DNA of 64,000 bases from Chondrosia reniformis. Lineage: Eukaryota > Porifera > Demospongiae > Chondrillida > Chondrillidae. The position numbers and the translations under genes were made by a program. Under the pieces are notes generated by a model. That model worked only from the letters and a program-made list of their open reading frames with translations, was not told where the DNA came from and searched no databases. Positions 47,368-56,394 of the stretch are shown piece by piece (positions within the stretch are counted from its first letter, which is position 1; each line of letters opens with the position of its first letter). The stretch covers positions 1,018,001 to 1,082,000 of the forward strand of contig OX359199.1 of NCBI GenBank assembly GCA_947172415.1, read 5' to 3'.

Positions 47368-50028
47368 ATGGCTGGCACCATATGCATGAGCATCAAAAGG
47401 GTAGATTTTCTTACATACTTACTTGTTTTCAGTCTACTTGGATTAAGTGGTGGATCACTGAAGGATATCAAGAGACCTTCGACTGTTGATCCAAAGCTTG
47501 ACTGTGCTATCAGAGAATTGGCGTGGGAATATGCCAAGAAACTTCAGCCTCAAAGAGGAGACTTCAAATCTGCTTACGATGCCTTGAGGTTGAAAGAATG
47601 TGGAACGCATCGCAGTAAACACCAACAGAGAGGTCGTAACTTTGTATCTCCACAGCTTAGTGCTAGTACTCTGATTGTGTATGCGGACAGCGAGCGAGGG
47701 AGAGACGATAACCCAGGAACCCTTGACAAGCCGGTAAAGTCTCTACAAAGGGCCGTCGAATTAACCAGAAGTACCTCACCGCCTGGATCGCCAAAGGTGA
47801 TATTCTTGCGCGAAGGAACATTCTTCCTCGACAAGCCTATTCTACTCGAGGAGGAAGACAGTTTTCTGACAATATCTAGTTACAAAGGCGAACATGCCAT
47901 CGTGAGTGGAGGAAAGAGATACAACTTCACTTGGACACAACACGTTAGAGAAATGCGAAGTCCTGTAGCTGGCTATAGCTTTGTAAACGACATAGAGACT
48001 ATACGGGAGCAAGGGATGGTGAAGGCCTATGGTACAGCGTCTTCTACGTCTGAATGTGCGGCTGCATGTAGAGATGACAGTCACTGCTTTGCATACACAC
48101 ACTTTACAAAGACTTCCGATGTTCATCCAAATCAGTGTTTCTTAAGAGTGGGCGGTTTTGTCAGTAGAAAAAGATGTACGTCCTGTACCAGTGGCAGAAA
48201 GGTCAACATTGTCTCCACTGACCTCTCAACCCAGAGCCCAAATGTGTTCACCTCTCTCTTCATTAATGGCAGGCGAGCAGTGCGAGCCAGATATCCTGAT
48301 GGCAACCCAGAGACTACAGGTCTCTACACCAACAACACTGGGTATGTCAGCAAGGCTGATGGCTGGCTTGCCCCCCAAAAATATCCACCTGCTGTGGAGA
48401 TCAACATTGAGGCACCACAGAGAAATGGAACTCATTTTCCTTTATTTCAAGTAGGCCTGGGAGGACCTGTGGAAATGTTCAATCCTCCGCAGTCCTACTG
48501 GGGACAGAGGGCACCAAACGGAGGTGTCACTTATGAGGTTCCCAGTGGCTTGGAATATCCCTCTGATGTAGACTTTGTCAACCGAACATGGAGTAACCCT
48601 GACACTGGAATAGTGCATGCATTTCATGGGAGACACTGGGGAAACTGGTTATTTAAACTTGCTGATAGGGACGAGGACTTGAGATACTTAACTTTTGGAT
48701 CGGGAGGTTTTCAAGAGGCAAGGGGGTCTAGAGGGGGTGCTGAATGGTATGTGGAAAATATTTTTGAAGAATTGGACTCACCCGGGGAGTGGTTCTACAA
48801 CCAATCTACCAAAACCCTGTACTTGTATCCTAATGGCTCGCTACCAACTGAAGGCATAGGAACCAATCTTGAATCCCTGATTGAGATACGTGGATCAACG
48901 GACTCTCTAGTGGTCAATGTTACTCTACTGAACCTCGAATTTGCTCACAGTGCTACCACCTTCCTCTCAGACTATGAGGTACCCAGCGGGGGAGACTGGT
49001 CTGTGCATCGTGGAGGTACTGTGTTTGTAGAAGGAACTAAAAAGTTTCTCTTACAAAACTGTCTCTTTAATGCTCCGGGAGGGAATGGCTTATGTCTGAG
49101 TGGCTATAACAGAAATGCTGTTATTGAAGAAAATGAGTTTGTATGGAGTGGAGATAGTGGGATAGTTGCCTTGGGTACCTCGGAGCACATTGACGGTACC
49201 CTAGGCAACCAGCCAAGAGGAACCAAAATCATGCGCAATCTTGTCCATGAGAACGGTGTCTTTGGCAAGCAGACCTCTGCCTATATGCAAGCACTGGCCT
49301 GTCAGACTGAGTTGATTGATAATGTATTCTTCAATGGTCCTCGTGCAGGAATCAATTTTAATGATGGTTTTGGGGGAGGAAATTTACTAAAGAATAATCT
49401 GTTATTTAATCATGTTCGTGAGACTCAAGATCATGGCCAGTTCAACTCCTGGGATCGCTTGCCTTACCTTACGGATGTTAAAACAGGAACAGCTTCATTG
49501 ATATCTGCCCTCTCCAATGTGACTCAAAACTTTATAATCAACACCTATAACTCCCTTTATCCGATTGATCACGACGATGGCTCCTGTTACTATTTAGACA
49601 CATACAACTATTTAATCTATGGTGGCTATAAGAATCATTTGGGTCACAGCAAAACGGTGCAGAACAATGTATATGTCTATCCGGATACAAATCCTGGCAA
49701 GCCATTCTGTGGTGTCTGTACTGGAGCAAGTCGAGACCATCTACCTTCAGGTTGGGGGGAGGTGTACAGCAACAACACCTGCTTGATTGGAAATCCAAAC
49801 ATTTACGAGTTTGGGTCATGTAATCTGGATGATCCCAAAGGATTAATCCCTTTTACGGCCTTTAATAAATTTTATGCACCAAATAAGGATGTCTACATCG
49901 AGTGTCAAGGTGCTGAGCTCTCCCTTTACGCCTTTCAGAAGCTGGGCTATGATAAGGGATCCACCGTGTCTGATCCAGTGGACACAGCAACTGTCATCAA
50001 GTGGGGGAAAGATTTACTTGGAATGTAG
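47368..50028 (+). CDS. Secreted beta-helix/PAN protein, copy 2, intronless
   Basis: 886 aa, collinear with copy 1 over the whole length without indels beyond the N-terminal extension (MAGTICMSIKR). It shares RGSRGGAEW, GTLGNQPRGTKIM and RETQDHGQFNSW with copy 3 against copy 1, so copies 2 and 3 are sisters. The 3' flank repeats that of copy 1 for about 160 bp, to 50189. The frame is fully open, and most differences from its siblings are scattered single-residue changes, as expected for recent duplicates still under selection or homogenised by gene conversion. Confidence 0.8.
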   Translation: MAGTICMSIKRVDFLTYLLVFSLLGLSGGSLKDIKRPSTVDPKLDCAIRELAWEYAKKLQPQRGDFKSAYDALRLKECGTHRSKHQQRGRNFVSPQLSASTLIVYADSERGRDDNPGTLDKPVKSLQRAVELTRSTSPPGSPKVIFLREGTFFLDKPILLEEEDSFLTISSYKGEHAIVSGGKRYNFTWTQHVREMRSPVAGYSFVNDIETIREQGMVKAYGTASSTSECAAACRDDSHCFAYTHFTKTSDVHPNQCFLRVGGFVSRKRCTSCTSGRKVNIVSTDLSTQSPNVFTSLFINGRRAVRARYPDGNPETTGLYTNNTGYVSKADGWLAPQKYPPAVEINIEAPQRNGTHFPLFQVGLGGPVEMFNPPQSYWGQRAPNGGVTYEVPSGLEYPSDVDFVNRTWSNPDTGIVHAFHGRHWGNWLFKLADRDEDLRYLTFGSGGFQEARGSRGGAEWYVENIFEELDSPGEWFYNQSTKTLYLYPNGSLPTEGIGTNLESLIEIRGSTDSLVVNVTLLNLEFAHSATTFLSDYEVPSGGDWSVHRGGTVFVEGTKKFLLQNCLFNAPGGNGLCLSGYNRNAVIEENEFVWSGDSGIVALGTSEHIDGTLGNQPRGTKIMRNLVHENGVFGKQTSAYMQALACQTELIDNVFFNGPRAGINFNDGFGGGNLLKNNLLFNHVRETQDHGQFNSWDRLPYLTDVKTGTASLISALSNVTQNFIINTYNSLYPIDHDDGSCYYLDTYNYLIYGGYKNHLGHSKTVQNNVYVYPDTNPGKPFCGVCTGASRDHLPSGWGEVYSNNTCLIGNPNIYEFGSCNLDDPKGLIPFTAFNKFYAPNKDVYIECQGAELSLYAFQKLGYDKGSTVSDPVDTATVIKWGKDLLGM

Positions 50029-51020
50029 TAACTATATTATTTTGATAACACACACAGAGAGAGAATGTTAAACACTTTTAGAAGAAAAAAGTTGTAATTA
50101 ATAGCAAATTTGATTTCATTATTTCATAAATAGATTTAGGGTCTTCTATATAATTATAACATCATTGTATTTTGATTTGTTATATAATATTAATGTATTC
50201 CACTTGATCAATGCCTACACCTACCTTGACCCGTAACTTGAAGCTCTAATGCACACCTGTTTCCACCTTCCTTGCCACGTACCAGGGTTGGAAAACCTTT
50301 TAGCCTATGCATATCTATGCATTGAGCTGGCGGAAGGCCAGGGTATGCAGTATGTCAACTAAACACTGTTTTTTAGGAGTTGCCATTGCTGGTGCACCCC
50401 TTACCTTTAAAGCCAGCCATGCTATTTATCAAAATACTCCCAAATGTGACGAGAGAAGTGCACCGGGTGCAAATACTTTAAGGACTGTAGATCTATTTAG
50501 GCATGGCCATACAATATGAATGTACCTATGTATACGACACCCTGTGCCTGAGAGCAACAGGCATCCTTTGAAATAACTAGAGTCTGGCCTATAGAAGTGT
50601 CCATGCTCAGGTTCCCAGCCTATACCGTATACCTACCAGGTAAGAGGGTGACCGCTTCAAGCATAAATTTACCACCCCTAGAAGCTTTGGGGTTAAGGTG
50701 CTAACCGCATACTGCCATGAGTCAGACCCGAACATTTGTGAAGGGGAGACTCCCCCAAAGCATAAAGACACAATATAACTACATCTAGCTCCAACAGAAA
50801 TTGAATTGACTTGACTGATTAGAGACTACGCCTTACAGACTAACTGTATGGCGAATAATAACATAGCAATCAAATTATAATAACTGGGCCTTTGACCCTG
50901 AACAGTAATGTAAGATACATCTATACATATATACTACATACGTACGTATATAAAAGTTAATATATATATACCACGAGTGTAAGTGTAACAGGTTATATAG
51001 TACATTTTTTTTTTTTTTTT

Positions 51021-52004
51021 TTAAATTGGGGAATGAGCTAGTACTGATGAGACAGATGCCAGTTCCTCCCTTGAGGTCTGCAGATAGCATTGATAGGCCG
51101 AACTCTCCCAACGGCCCAGCATCTTGATTTTTGCATCGGACACCCCTGCTTTGAGAGCGGTCGTTGCAGCCCCTATTCTAAAGCTATGGCCTGTATAATG
51201 GCTAGCGTCAATACCGGCCACAGAGAGAGCTTTTTGCATTTCTTCAACCAGCCGGACCCTAGTTAATGGACTAGCATCCTTGAAGGTGAAGAGAGGGCCA
51301 TCATGTGGACCTCGCAATACAAGGTAATCAAGGAGCGCTGAGACTGGACACAGGTCAGTGCCTGTCTTGGAGAGAAAGATAGAAACTCCTTTTGCGAATG
51401 GGTCTGTCTTTGACTGTTTAATCTTGATGGCTAACCTGGAAACTGTCTGGGTAGATCGTGAGAATGAAACGTCAGAAAGCGAAAGGTGCCGAGCCCTATC
51501 ATAAGAGCTAGCAGATGGTACTGTAAACTCAGCACAACGAAGGAATCCGAAAAATCCAAGACAGGCTGCTGCCCAAAATAAGCGATTGGAATATGAGTTT
51601 GGATTCGTGCTCCAGACCCTCTTCAACTTGCGAAGGACTGATGGCGTGATTGGGAGGCGGGATCTGACTAGCACACCACGGTTGGCCTTAAATCTCTTAA
51701 TACCTCTAAGGACTAGCTCAACTCTTGGTGAGTAAAGTGTAACGGAGAATAAACCCAAGTTAATTAGGAGGTTACGGATTGCAGATAGGTATAATCTGAT
51801 GGTTGATACTGCTAAACCATCTTCCCCCAACTGAGATATAAATAATAGAATAGTATTCTCTGTTGGGGGATCAGAAGGGAGTTTATATTTGCTGCAAAAA
51901 TCTAAAAATCGTTTTTGGCCTGAACTATATGCCTTTTTTGTAGTGGTGGCTAAGCCATAAGAATAGAATTTCTGAAGAGCGACCTCCACCGGTTTGATAT
52001 CCAA
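51021..52004 (-). CDS. Tyrosine recombinase of the DIRS-like element
   Basis: The 3'-most part of the element. The C-terminal half carries the phage-integrase-type HSFRIGAATTA, a GRW segment and a terminal tyrosine in YQCYLQ, the hallmark that separates DIRS-type elements from LTR retrotransposons. It overlaps the end of the reverse transcriptase region, and an A-rich run (minus strand) follows directly. Treated as a fossil element part. Confidence 0.8.
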   Translation of the reverse strand: MDIKPVEVALQKFYSYGLATTTKKAYSSGQKRFLDFCSKYKLPSDPPTENTILLFISQLGEDGLAVSTIRLYLSAIRNLLINLGLFSVTLYSPRVELVLRGIKRFKANRGVLVRSRLPITPSVLRKLKRVWSTNPNSYSNRLFWAAACLGFFGFLRCAEFTVPSASSYDRARHLSLSDVSFSRSTQTVSRLAIKIKQSKTDPFAKGVSIFLSKTGTDLCPVSALLDYLVLRGPHDGPLFTFKDASPLTRVRLVEEMQKALSVAGIDASHYTGHSFRIGAATTALKAGVSDAKIKMLGRWESSAYQCYLQTSREELASVSSVLAHSPI

Positions 52005-53836
52005 TCTGGTCTTTCCAGTACTAGCAAGGACCAGAGAGGGATTGGGATTGGGGTGGGTTCTGCACTGAGGGTGGGGACCTGAGAATAAACGCAGGATAAT
52101 GTGTTACGTGAAATGCCATCGGCTAATGTATTATGTATGCCAGCAACATGACAAGTGGCTAGGGTAAATTTATAGTAAGCTGAGAAGAAAGATAGGCATC
52201 TCAAGAGGTGCATCACCACCCCTGAGGGTTCCTTGGAGGACCCTTTCTTGATGACTTGAACTACAGATGAGTTATCTATGTGGAACTGAACATGATGCCC
52301 AGACCATTGGCTACCCCACATAGCACAAGCGAGGACCACAGGGACCAATTCTTTTACCATAATGTTCACTGATTCCCACTCTAAAGGCCATTGTCCTTGT
52401 AACCACAAGTTGCCCCAGAGTGCCCCGCAACCGAACGTGCCTGATGCGTCAGTGAATACATTCATGGATGGGACCACCTGCTGCGTCAGGTTGAGAAATG
52501 TGATTCCATTCCAGGAATCTACAAAGGTTGACCACCAAGCTAAATCAGATCGGAAGTCTACATTAAGGCGAATGTGGTGGTGGGGTGCCCTTGGAATTGA
52601 CAACAAGTTGATCATCCTTCTTAAAAAAGGCCGACCCTGAGGAACTACCCTACAAGCAAATTGTAGAACGCCTATTAAATGTTCCAGCTCATTTCTAGTA
52701 CATGATTTTTTAGCCTGCCAACTAGTAAGCTCCCTTTGCAAGCGTGAGAGTTTGTCTGCAGGCAGGCGGGCTTGCATTTTTTCTGTGTCGATTTGGATAC
52801 CTAAAAATGTTAGGCTAGTTGTTGGACCCTCTATCTTCTCCATTGCCAAAGGTACACCCAATTGCGTGCAGATGGCCATAATGGAGTTGAGAGAATGCTG
52901 ACATTCGGGTGTAGCTGGAGACCCAACCACCAGGAAATCATCTAAATAATGAAGTATATTGAGCATTCCCTGCTTCCTAAAGATCCACTCTAGTGCATCC
53001 GCATATGCATTGAATAGGAGTGGGGCAGACCGCAACCCGAATGGCAACTGATTATCAATAAACACTTTGTTCTTCCACTGCATGCCCAGAAGGTACCGAT
53101 CAGCTGGATGGACAGGGATAATCCTAAATGCCGAAGCAACATCGATTTTTGCCAACAAAGCCGACTTCCCGAGGCCCAGAATTAAACGAGCTGCATCCTC
53201 AATAGAGGAATAAACCATGCTAGAGTCAGCCTTGGCAATGCCATCATTAACACTAGAGCCCTTAGGGTATGAGAGGTCTACGATCAACCTCCATTTACCA
53301 GGCTTATTGGCTTTTGGAATCACTCCAAAACGGTTTAGAATAACAGAATTTGGTATTAACTTGGGGTCAAATGGACCAGCAATGTTACCTTGGGCCAGCT
53401 CCTCATCCAAGTAGTGCTCAACCACTGAGGGATGACATATGGCTGACTGCATGTTCGACTTGGCAGACCTGCAGGAAGCCTTCTGGTCGAAACCAATTCT
53501 AACCCCTTCCTCCAGACCAGACAGCAATTGACCAACCCAGGCTTTATTTGGGTGATCAGCCAACATAACTGAAAAGACTTCAACTTTTAGTGGCGAATGT
53601 ACCTTTATGGCTGAGCTGGGCAACACAGATGGACTTACGCTGCGACGCCCTTCGTTCTGGAGACGAAGGAACCGGGTGGCTAGCAATGGAGACATACGGA
53701 AGCACGTTGGCAGCACGGGGGAGACATTTGTACCTATATGTGGATATGTATGAGGACTATTACGGACGAAAGCGCCGAATAATTCACTATATATATTATA
53801 ATGATGACTATAGATAAGTGTAATAAATGAATACAA
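51950..53836 (-). CDS. Reverse transcriptase-RNase H of the DIRS-like element
   Basis: It shows the RT fingers/palm pattern (LPFGLRSAPLLFN, then the YLDDFLVVG active-site box) followed by an RNase H region (FTDASGTFGCGALW, HIDNSSVV). No DUF1891-like methyltransferase region was seen between RNase H and the recombinase, which leans towards Ngaro-like rather than DIRS1-like. Treated as a fossil element part. Confidence 0.8.
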   Translation of the reverse strand: MYSFITLIYSHHYNIYSELFGAFVRNSPHTYPHIGTNVSPVLPTCFRMSPLLATRFLRLQNEGRRSVSPSVLPSSAIKVHSPLKVEVFSVMLADHPNKAWVGQLLSGLEEGVRIGFDQKASCRSAKSNMQSAICHPSVVEHYLDEELAQGNIAGPFDPKLIPNSVILNRFGVIPKANKPGKWRLIVDLSYPKGSSVNDGIAKADSSMVYSSIEDAARLILGLGKSALLAKIDVASAFRIIPVHPADRYLLGMQWKNKVFIDNQLPFGLRSAPLLFNAYADALEWIFRKQGMLNILHYLDDFLVVGSPATPECQHSLNSIMAICTQLGVPLAMEKIEGPTTSLTFLGIQIDTEKMQARLPADKLSRLQRELTSWQAKKSCTRNELEHLIGVLQFACRVVPQGRPFLRRMINLLSIPRAPHHHIRLNVDFRSDLAWWSTFVDSWNGITFLNLTQQVVPSMNVFTDASGTFGCGALWGNLWLQGQWPLEWESVNIMVKELVPVVLACAMWGSQWSGHHVQFHIDNSSVVQVIKKGSSKEPSGVVMHLLRCLSFFSAYYKFTLATCHVAGIHNTLADGISRNTLSCVYSQVPTLSAEPTPIPIPLWSLLVLERPDWISNRWRSLFRNSILMA

Positions 53837-54065
53837 TTAGATTGGTGGTTAGCCTGCTAACCTGTGTGTATATACAATAGTATAATAATTTTATATAAGG
53901 TGAGTTGCAATTAGTATAATTAAATTAATGTCCTCCATGAGGTTGTTTTACAGATAAATTCTAACAAGCAAAAGGTTGCTTTGACTATCTATCATGGAAA
54001 TACATGCTATAATAGCGATTAAAGCGTTATGATGATGCATGCATTTCTAAGTTCTGCCCTAAATG

Positions 54066-54899
54066 TTATTGGGCAGTTGGGCCCTTCTTTACTGCATGGC
54101 TCGCAGAGCCTGTGGTGTGTTTTTGCCCGGACGGACAGGCTGATGCCCTATGCTGGGGGCTTAGGCAAGTGGAGCAAGCATGGTTGAACTTGCATGCCTT
54201 GAACGGACAGAAGGTGCCCTCATTCCACCTATCACAGGTGGCTGAATTTGGGGCCCTCCTTTTCTGAGGCAGTTGGCTGGACTGGACCGGTTGAGCAGCT
54301 TTTACTGTGCTAAGTGCCCATACTTCCTGGTCCAGCTTGTTCCATTTTATTGATGGATCTGCCACCACATTAGCCCTAAATGCCCTTTCGTAAGCGGCCC
54401 AGGCCAATCCCGGGTGGTCCCTGGCTAGCCTTGCGACAGTCCCGACAAAAGTCAAAAGTTCCCCACCAATGGAAGAATTGACAGACAACAGGGCTTGGCT
54501 GTATGTACAAAAGGCCAACACCCAATCAACAAACTTGTCAATAGCAGGGGCCTTCTTTTTCTTTCCATCAGGGTAGAGGAAAGACTCCTGAATCCTTTCA
54601 GGTAATAGTTCAGACAACTCCACATAAGACTTGCTTTGGATTCTTTTTAAAATATCAGATGGAATGGCCGGTAGCCCGCCACCCAGGACAAGGCCAGCAA
54701 TGGGCTTTTCAGTACTAGATACAGTATTAGGAGTGCTGGCAGCAGTGGTGTTGGAGGTGCTTCCACTGCCACTGGCTTTTCCTTGAGATACAGAGATCTC
54801 ACTGGTAGTACCACCTGAGGGACCTGCCAAGAGTGCAGAAACAGGCTCAAACCCGGACAGAGTAGCCTCATTTGACACTGCAAAAGGAAAAGTAAACAA
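54066..54899 (-). CDS. Gag-like region of the DIRS-like element
   Basis: The 5' region has a Ser/Thr-rich leader, a helical core, and a C-terminal cysteine/histidine cluster (CPFKACKFNHACSTC) like the zinc-finger end of DIRS-type gag proteins. A splice-acceptor-like pyrimidine tract precedes it. Treated as a fossil element part. Confidence 0.6.
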   Translation of the reverse strand: MFTFPFAVSNEATLSGFEPVSALLAGPSGGTTSEISVSQGKASGSGSTSNTTAASTPNTVSSTEKPIAGLVLGGGLPAIPSDILKRIQSKSYVELSELLPERIQESFLYPDGKKKKAPAIDKFVDWVLAFCTYSQALLSVNSSIGGELLTFVGTVARLARDHPGLAWAAYERAFRANVVADPSIKWNKLDQEVWALSTVKAAQPVQSSQLPQKRRAPNSATCDRWNEGTFCPFKACKFNHACSTCLSPQHRASACPSGQKHTTGSASHAVKKGPTAQ

Positions 54900-55142
54900 C
54901 CCAAAAATTGAATGGAGCTACCAACCTTTGTCTTGCAACCTTTACAGATTGCTAGAATAGTGTATACCTTGCAGCTATATACACCCAAGGGGAGTAAACT
55001 GCTAAATAACCCTACATGTACATGGCCAGAGAAGAACATAAGGCTCGTGACTATATATAGAAGCACTATATATCTGTAACCAACGCATGCCCAGCCGAAA
55101 CTGCCACTTGAGGCCTAACTGCCCCTGCCAAAAGACCGCTAC

Positions 55143-55555
55143 TCGAGGCATAAACCACATCTGCCACCACTCGAGGCATAACCCACACCTGCCAAGAGAC
55201 CACCACTCGAGGCATAAACCACACCAGCCAAGAGACCACCACTCGAGGCATAACCCACACCTGCCAAGAGACCACCACTCGAGGCATAAACCACACCAGT
55301 CAAGAGACCACTACTCGAGGCATAAACCACATCTGCCACCACTCGAGGCATAACCCACACCTGCCAAGAGACCACCACTCGAGGCATAAACCACACCAGC
55401 CAAGAGACCACCACTCGAGGCATAACCCACACCTGCCAAGAGACCACCACTCGAGGCATAAACCACACCAGTCAAGAGACCACTACTCGAGGCATAAACC
55501 ATATCTGCCACCACTCGAGGCATGACCCACACCTGCCAAGAAGCCCCCACACGAG
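55143..55555. repeat. Minisatellite with 172-bp higher-order period
   Basis: 36-bp units (CACTCGAGGCATAAACCACA ...) are arranged as four 36-bp units plus one 28-bp variant, repeated with a 172-bp period; the variant recurs at about 55149, 55321 and 55493. It lies upstream of the gag-like region, within the 6-kb insertion. Confidence 0.9.
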
Positions 55556-55560
55556 GCAGT

Positions 55561-55635
55561 GATTTTTTTTTATTTTATTTTTTTTTATTTTTTATTTTTT
55601 ATTTTTAATTTTTTTTTTTTTATTTTTTTTTTTTT
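55561..55635. repeat. T-rich low-complexity tract
   Basis: About 75 bp almost entirely of T with scattered A, directly after the 172-bp-period minisatellite. Confidence 0.95.
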
Positions 55636-56394
55636 AAACTAACATTTGCCGAGAAACCACCTCTCAAGTTAACTGAGTCCCTTAAACCAGTTTGAAGTAC
55701 AAACCCACACCAAAAAAAAAATAAAAAATAAAAATCACCAACAGCCCTATATAATTATCTAATTATATGTAGAACTAACAACAGACAGTAAACATGAAGC
55801 GAACCGAGAAACCTGTGACCAATGGCACTAGCGTCGCGTATACAATTCGCTATAGTACAGGCTCGCGCTCTAACGCTCGAACGCAGAACACTTCGATAGC
55901 TGTGGACCTGTATCTATATATATTAGAAAACTGTTACTAAGGTGTCTAATGTTAACGTTGCTATGTAAGAGATGCAGCTGCATTTTTTGTGTTCAAATAC
56001 AGTAATTGATTTATATCTCTTTGTATAGCTGTGTATATCTCTATATAGTATGGCCCTAGTATATAGCAGCGCCAAATGGCAGCCATGTTCCTTGCTGATT
56101 CCCCTTATTTAACTATAAAAATTGCCCATTGACATAGCGCTCCATACATTAACTCTGTTTAACGTTAATGTTTTATGTTAAACATCATGTGTTGTTGATC
56201 CAATGCTTGATTGTGCAATCACTATATTGGTACAGTATACGTACGCTTTTACTCTAATGAAAAGTGTACTGTACTAGAAGTGCACAGACGAATTTTGACA
56301 ACTAATCTCCCCTTCATAATTATATACGTATATCACCAACAAACTGTGACAAGGGACCTCCCGTATTTGGTCTACCTACGATAGAATCTGTAAT

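Larger units (their letters stand above)
50190..56188. mobile_element. 6.0-kb insertion carrying a DIRS/Ngaro-type retroelement (fossil)
   Basis: The left edge is where the 3' flank of copy 2 stops matching that of copy 1 (50189/47165). The right edge is where the 5' flank of copy 3 starts matching that of copy 2 (56189/47166). In the undisturbed copy 1-2 junction these two points are adjacent. Inside, on the minus strand, are a gag-like region, a reverse transcriptase-RNase H region and a tyrosine recombinase, in the order usual for DIRS-like elements. The three parts look largely whole. No target duplication is obvious, as expected for recombinase-mediated insertion. It is younger than the duplication of copies 2 and 3. 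The outer parts (50190-51000 and 55560-56188) have not been resolved into terminal repeats. Confidence 0.7.

Noticed and set aside
50307-50519. 70-codon plus-strand frame after beta-helix copy 2
   Set aside because: It lies inside the 6-kb insertion, has no domain and is probably part of the element's non-coding end.
55066-55550. Repetitive open frames on both strands
   Set aside because: They are translations of the 36-bp/172-bp minisatellite.
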